Below are positions 13,849 through 14,447 of a stretch of DNA of 14,447 nt, piece after piece. A program made the translations under genes and the position numbers. The first letter of the stretch is position 1. Each line of letters opens with the position of its first letter. The notes beneath the pieces were generated by a model. The model saw nothing but the letters and a program-made list of their open reading frames with translations, did no database searches and was not told where the DNA came from. The stretch covers positions 1 to 14,447 of the forward strand of contig PIYA01000010.1 of the NCBI GenBank assembly GCA_003601785.1, written 5' to 3'. The DNA is from Candidatus Bathyarchaeota archaeon. GTDB taxonomy: Archaea; Thermoproteota; Bathyarchaeia; Bathyarchaeales; Bathycorpusculaceae.

Positions 13849-14447
13849 TTGAAAGCTTTCAGCTTTGTCCACGCAGCAGACCTACATTTAGGCTATTCAC
13901 AGTACGGTTTAGAAGCCAGACGTGAAGACTTCGACAGGGCTTTTCAAGAGTTGGTTGACAAAACCATAGAGCTGAAACCCGACTTCATGATCATAGCCGG
14001 AGACCTCTTCAACAATCCACGCCCATCAAACACCACATTGGAAAACGCCATCAAAAACTTCAGCCGCCTACGTGAAGCCGGTATACCGGTTTTAACGGTG
14101 GACGGTTCACACGATTCAGCTCCAAACATCGTCACCGGAACAATCTTGAATCCGTTAGACAGCGCCGGACTGATTTATCATCTTCCCAAACGTGATGGAG
14201 CTTGCTGGCGTAAAGAAGAATGTTGTTACGTTTACGGAGTTCCAAGCTTTAGAACCAAACGTAAAACAGAAGAGTTGCTTCCAGATTTCATGGAAAAGAA
14301 CAAGCCAACGCCGGACCCAGCCTTGTTCAACATCTTTGTCTTTCACGGAGCCTTAGACATTCCAAGCCTTAAGCCTCCCTACATGGAAGCTGAGATATCC
14401 CCTGAACTCATACCTGAAGGCTTCAACTATTACGCAGCTGGACACAT
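13849..14447 (+). CDS. mre11: DNA double-strand-break nuclease Mre11 (3' truncated)
   Basis: The frame opens at TTG 13849, after GAGGGAAGGGA and with no ATG or GTG in frame since the preceding stop. It runs off the window with 199 codons seen, about half the usual length. It is a calcineurin-like metallophosphoesterase: ADLHLG (Asp11, His13), motif II AGDLFNNPRP (Asp52), motif III DGSHDS (86-90), FHGAL (His166), and GH at 198-199 where the window ends. Mre11 works with Rad50 to process DNA ends. Rad50 and HerA-NurA genes often follow, but lie beyond the edge. Motif III reads GSHD where the textbook family has GNHD; Asn there is a metal ligand. Otherwise the nuclease motifs are intact. Confidence 0.9.
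   Translation, partial: MKAFSFVHAADLHLGYSQYGLEARREDFDRAFQELVDKTIELKPDFMIIAGDLFNNPRPSNTTLENAIKNFSRLREAGIPVLTVDGSHDSAPNIVTGTILNPLDSAGLIYHLPKRDGACWRKEECCYVYGVPSFRTKRKTEELLPDFMEKNKPTPDPALFNIFVFHGALDIPSLKPPYMEAEISPELIPEGFNYYAAGH

Noticed and set aside
1..14447. CRISPR array, insertion sequence or attachment site
   Set aside because: No spaced direct repeats, transposase-like protein or terminal inverted repeats were seen in any intergenic region.

Overview
The window reads as a chromosomal segment of an archaeon. Supporting genes are sn-glycerol-1-phosphate dehydrogenase (archaeal lipid backbone), a proteasome beta subunit with an archaeal propeptide, the KH/beta-CASP ribonuclease aCPSF1 (FttA), an Sm-like protein, eL37, archaeal-length uS10, archaeal SepF and Mre11. 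SepF implies FtsZ-based division, so Sulfolobus-like lineages are unlikely. The gene mix and the B12-binding radical SAM paralogs suggest a TACK-group archaeon such as Bathyarchaeia. That placement is inference; no rRNA is present. GTG and TTG starts are frequent.

Region 1-1950 (minus strand) holds two tandem, broken copies of a B12-binding radical SAM gene. The downstream copy (1-274, cut by the window edge) is heavily decayed. The upstream copy (367-1948) is nearly intact: one 7-bp tandem duplication shifts the frame immediately before the CxxxCxxC cluster motif, and removing one unit restores 524 continuous codons.

Region 2074-2682 (plus) holds a 60-aa unknown protein and a membrane-anchored 2x[4Fe-4S] ferredoxin. 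Region 2750-4774 (minus) holds an MFS transporter and an MscS channel. Region 4863-6698 holds an FKBP-type prolyl isomerase with an inverted repeat over its presumed TATA box, convergent with the G1P dehydrogenase.

Region 6840-9820 is an information-processing and proteolysis block: psmB then aCPSF1/fttA (15-bp gap), with sepF convergent and overlapping the fttA 3' end by 14 bp. Region 10013-13699 alternates strands in short units: an MCT-1-like PUA protein, a translationally coupled Sm protein/eL37 pair, an unknown 203-aa protein, a HAD phosphatase, uS10, and an AN1 zinc finger fused to a site-2-type metalloprotease. The window ends inside a plus-strand Mre11 nuclease gene.

The layout is compact. 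Convergent neighbours are separated by 4-18 bp or overlap, apart from a 67-bp gap at 2683-2749, while divergent neighbours share roughly 80-190 bp promoter regions. I see no tRNA, rRNA, CRISPR array or insertion sequence. No wholly new system is evident. The best leads are the 7-bp frameshift repeat, the AN1-protease fusion, the variant Mre11 motif, the unknown 60-aa and 203-aa proteins, and the inverted repeats upstream of the FKBP and psmB genes.
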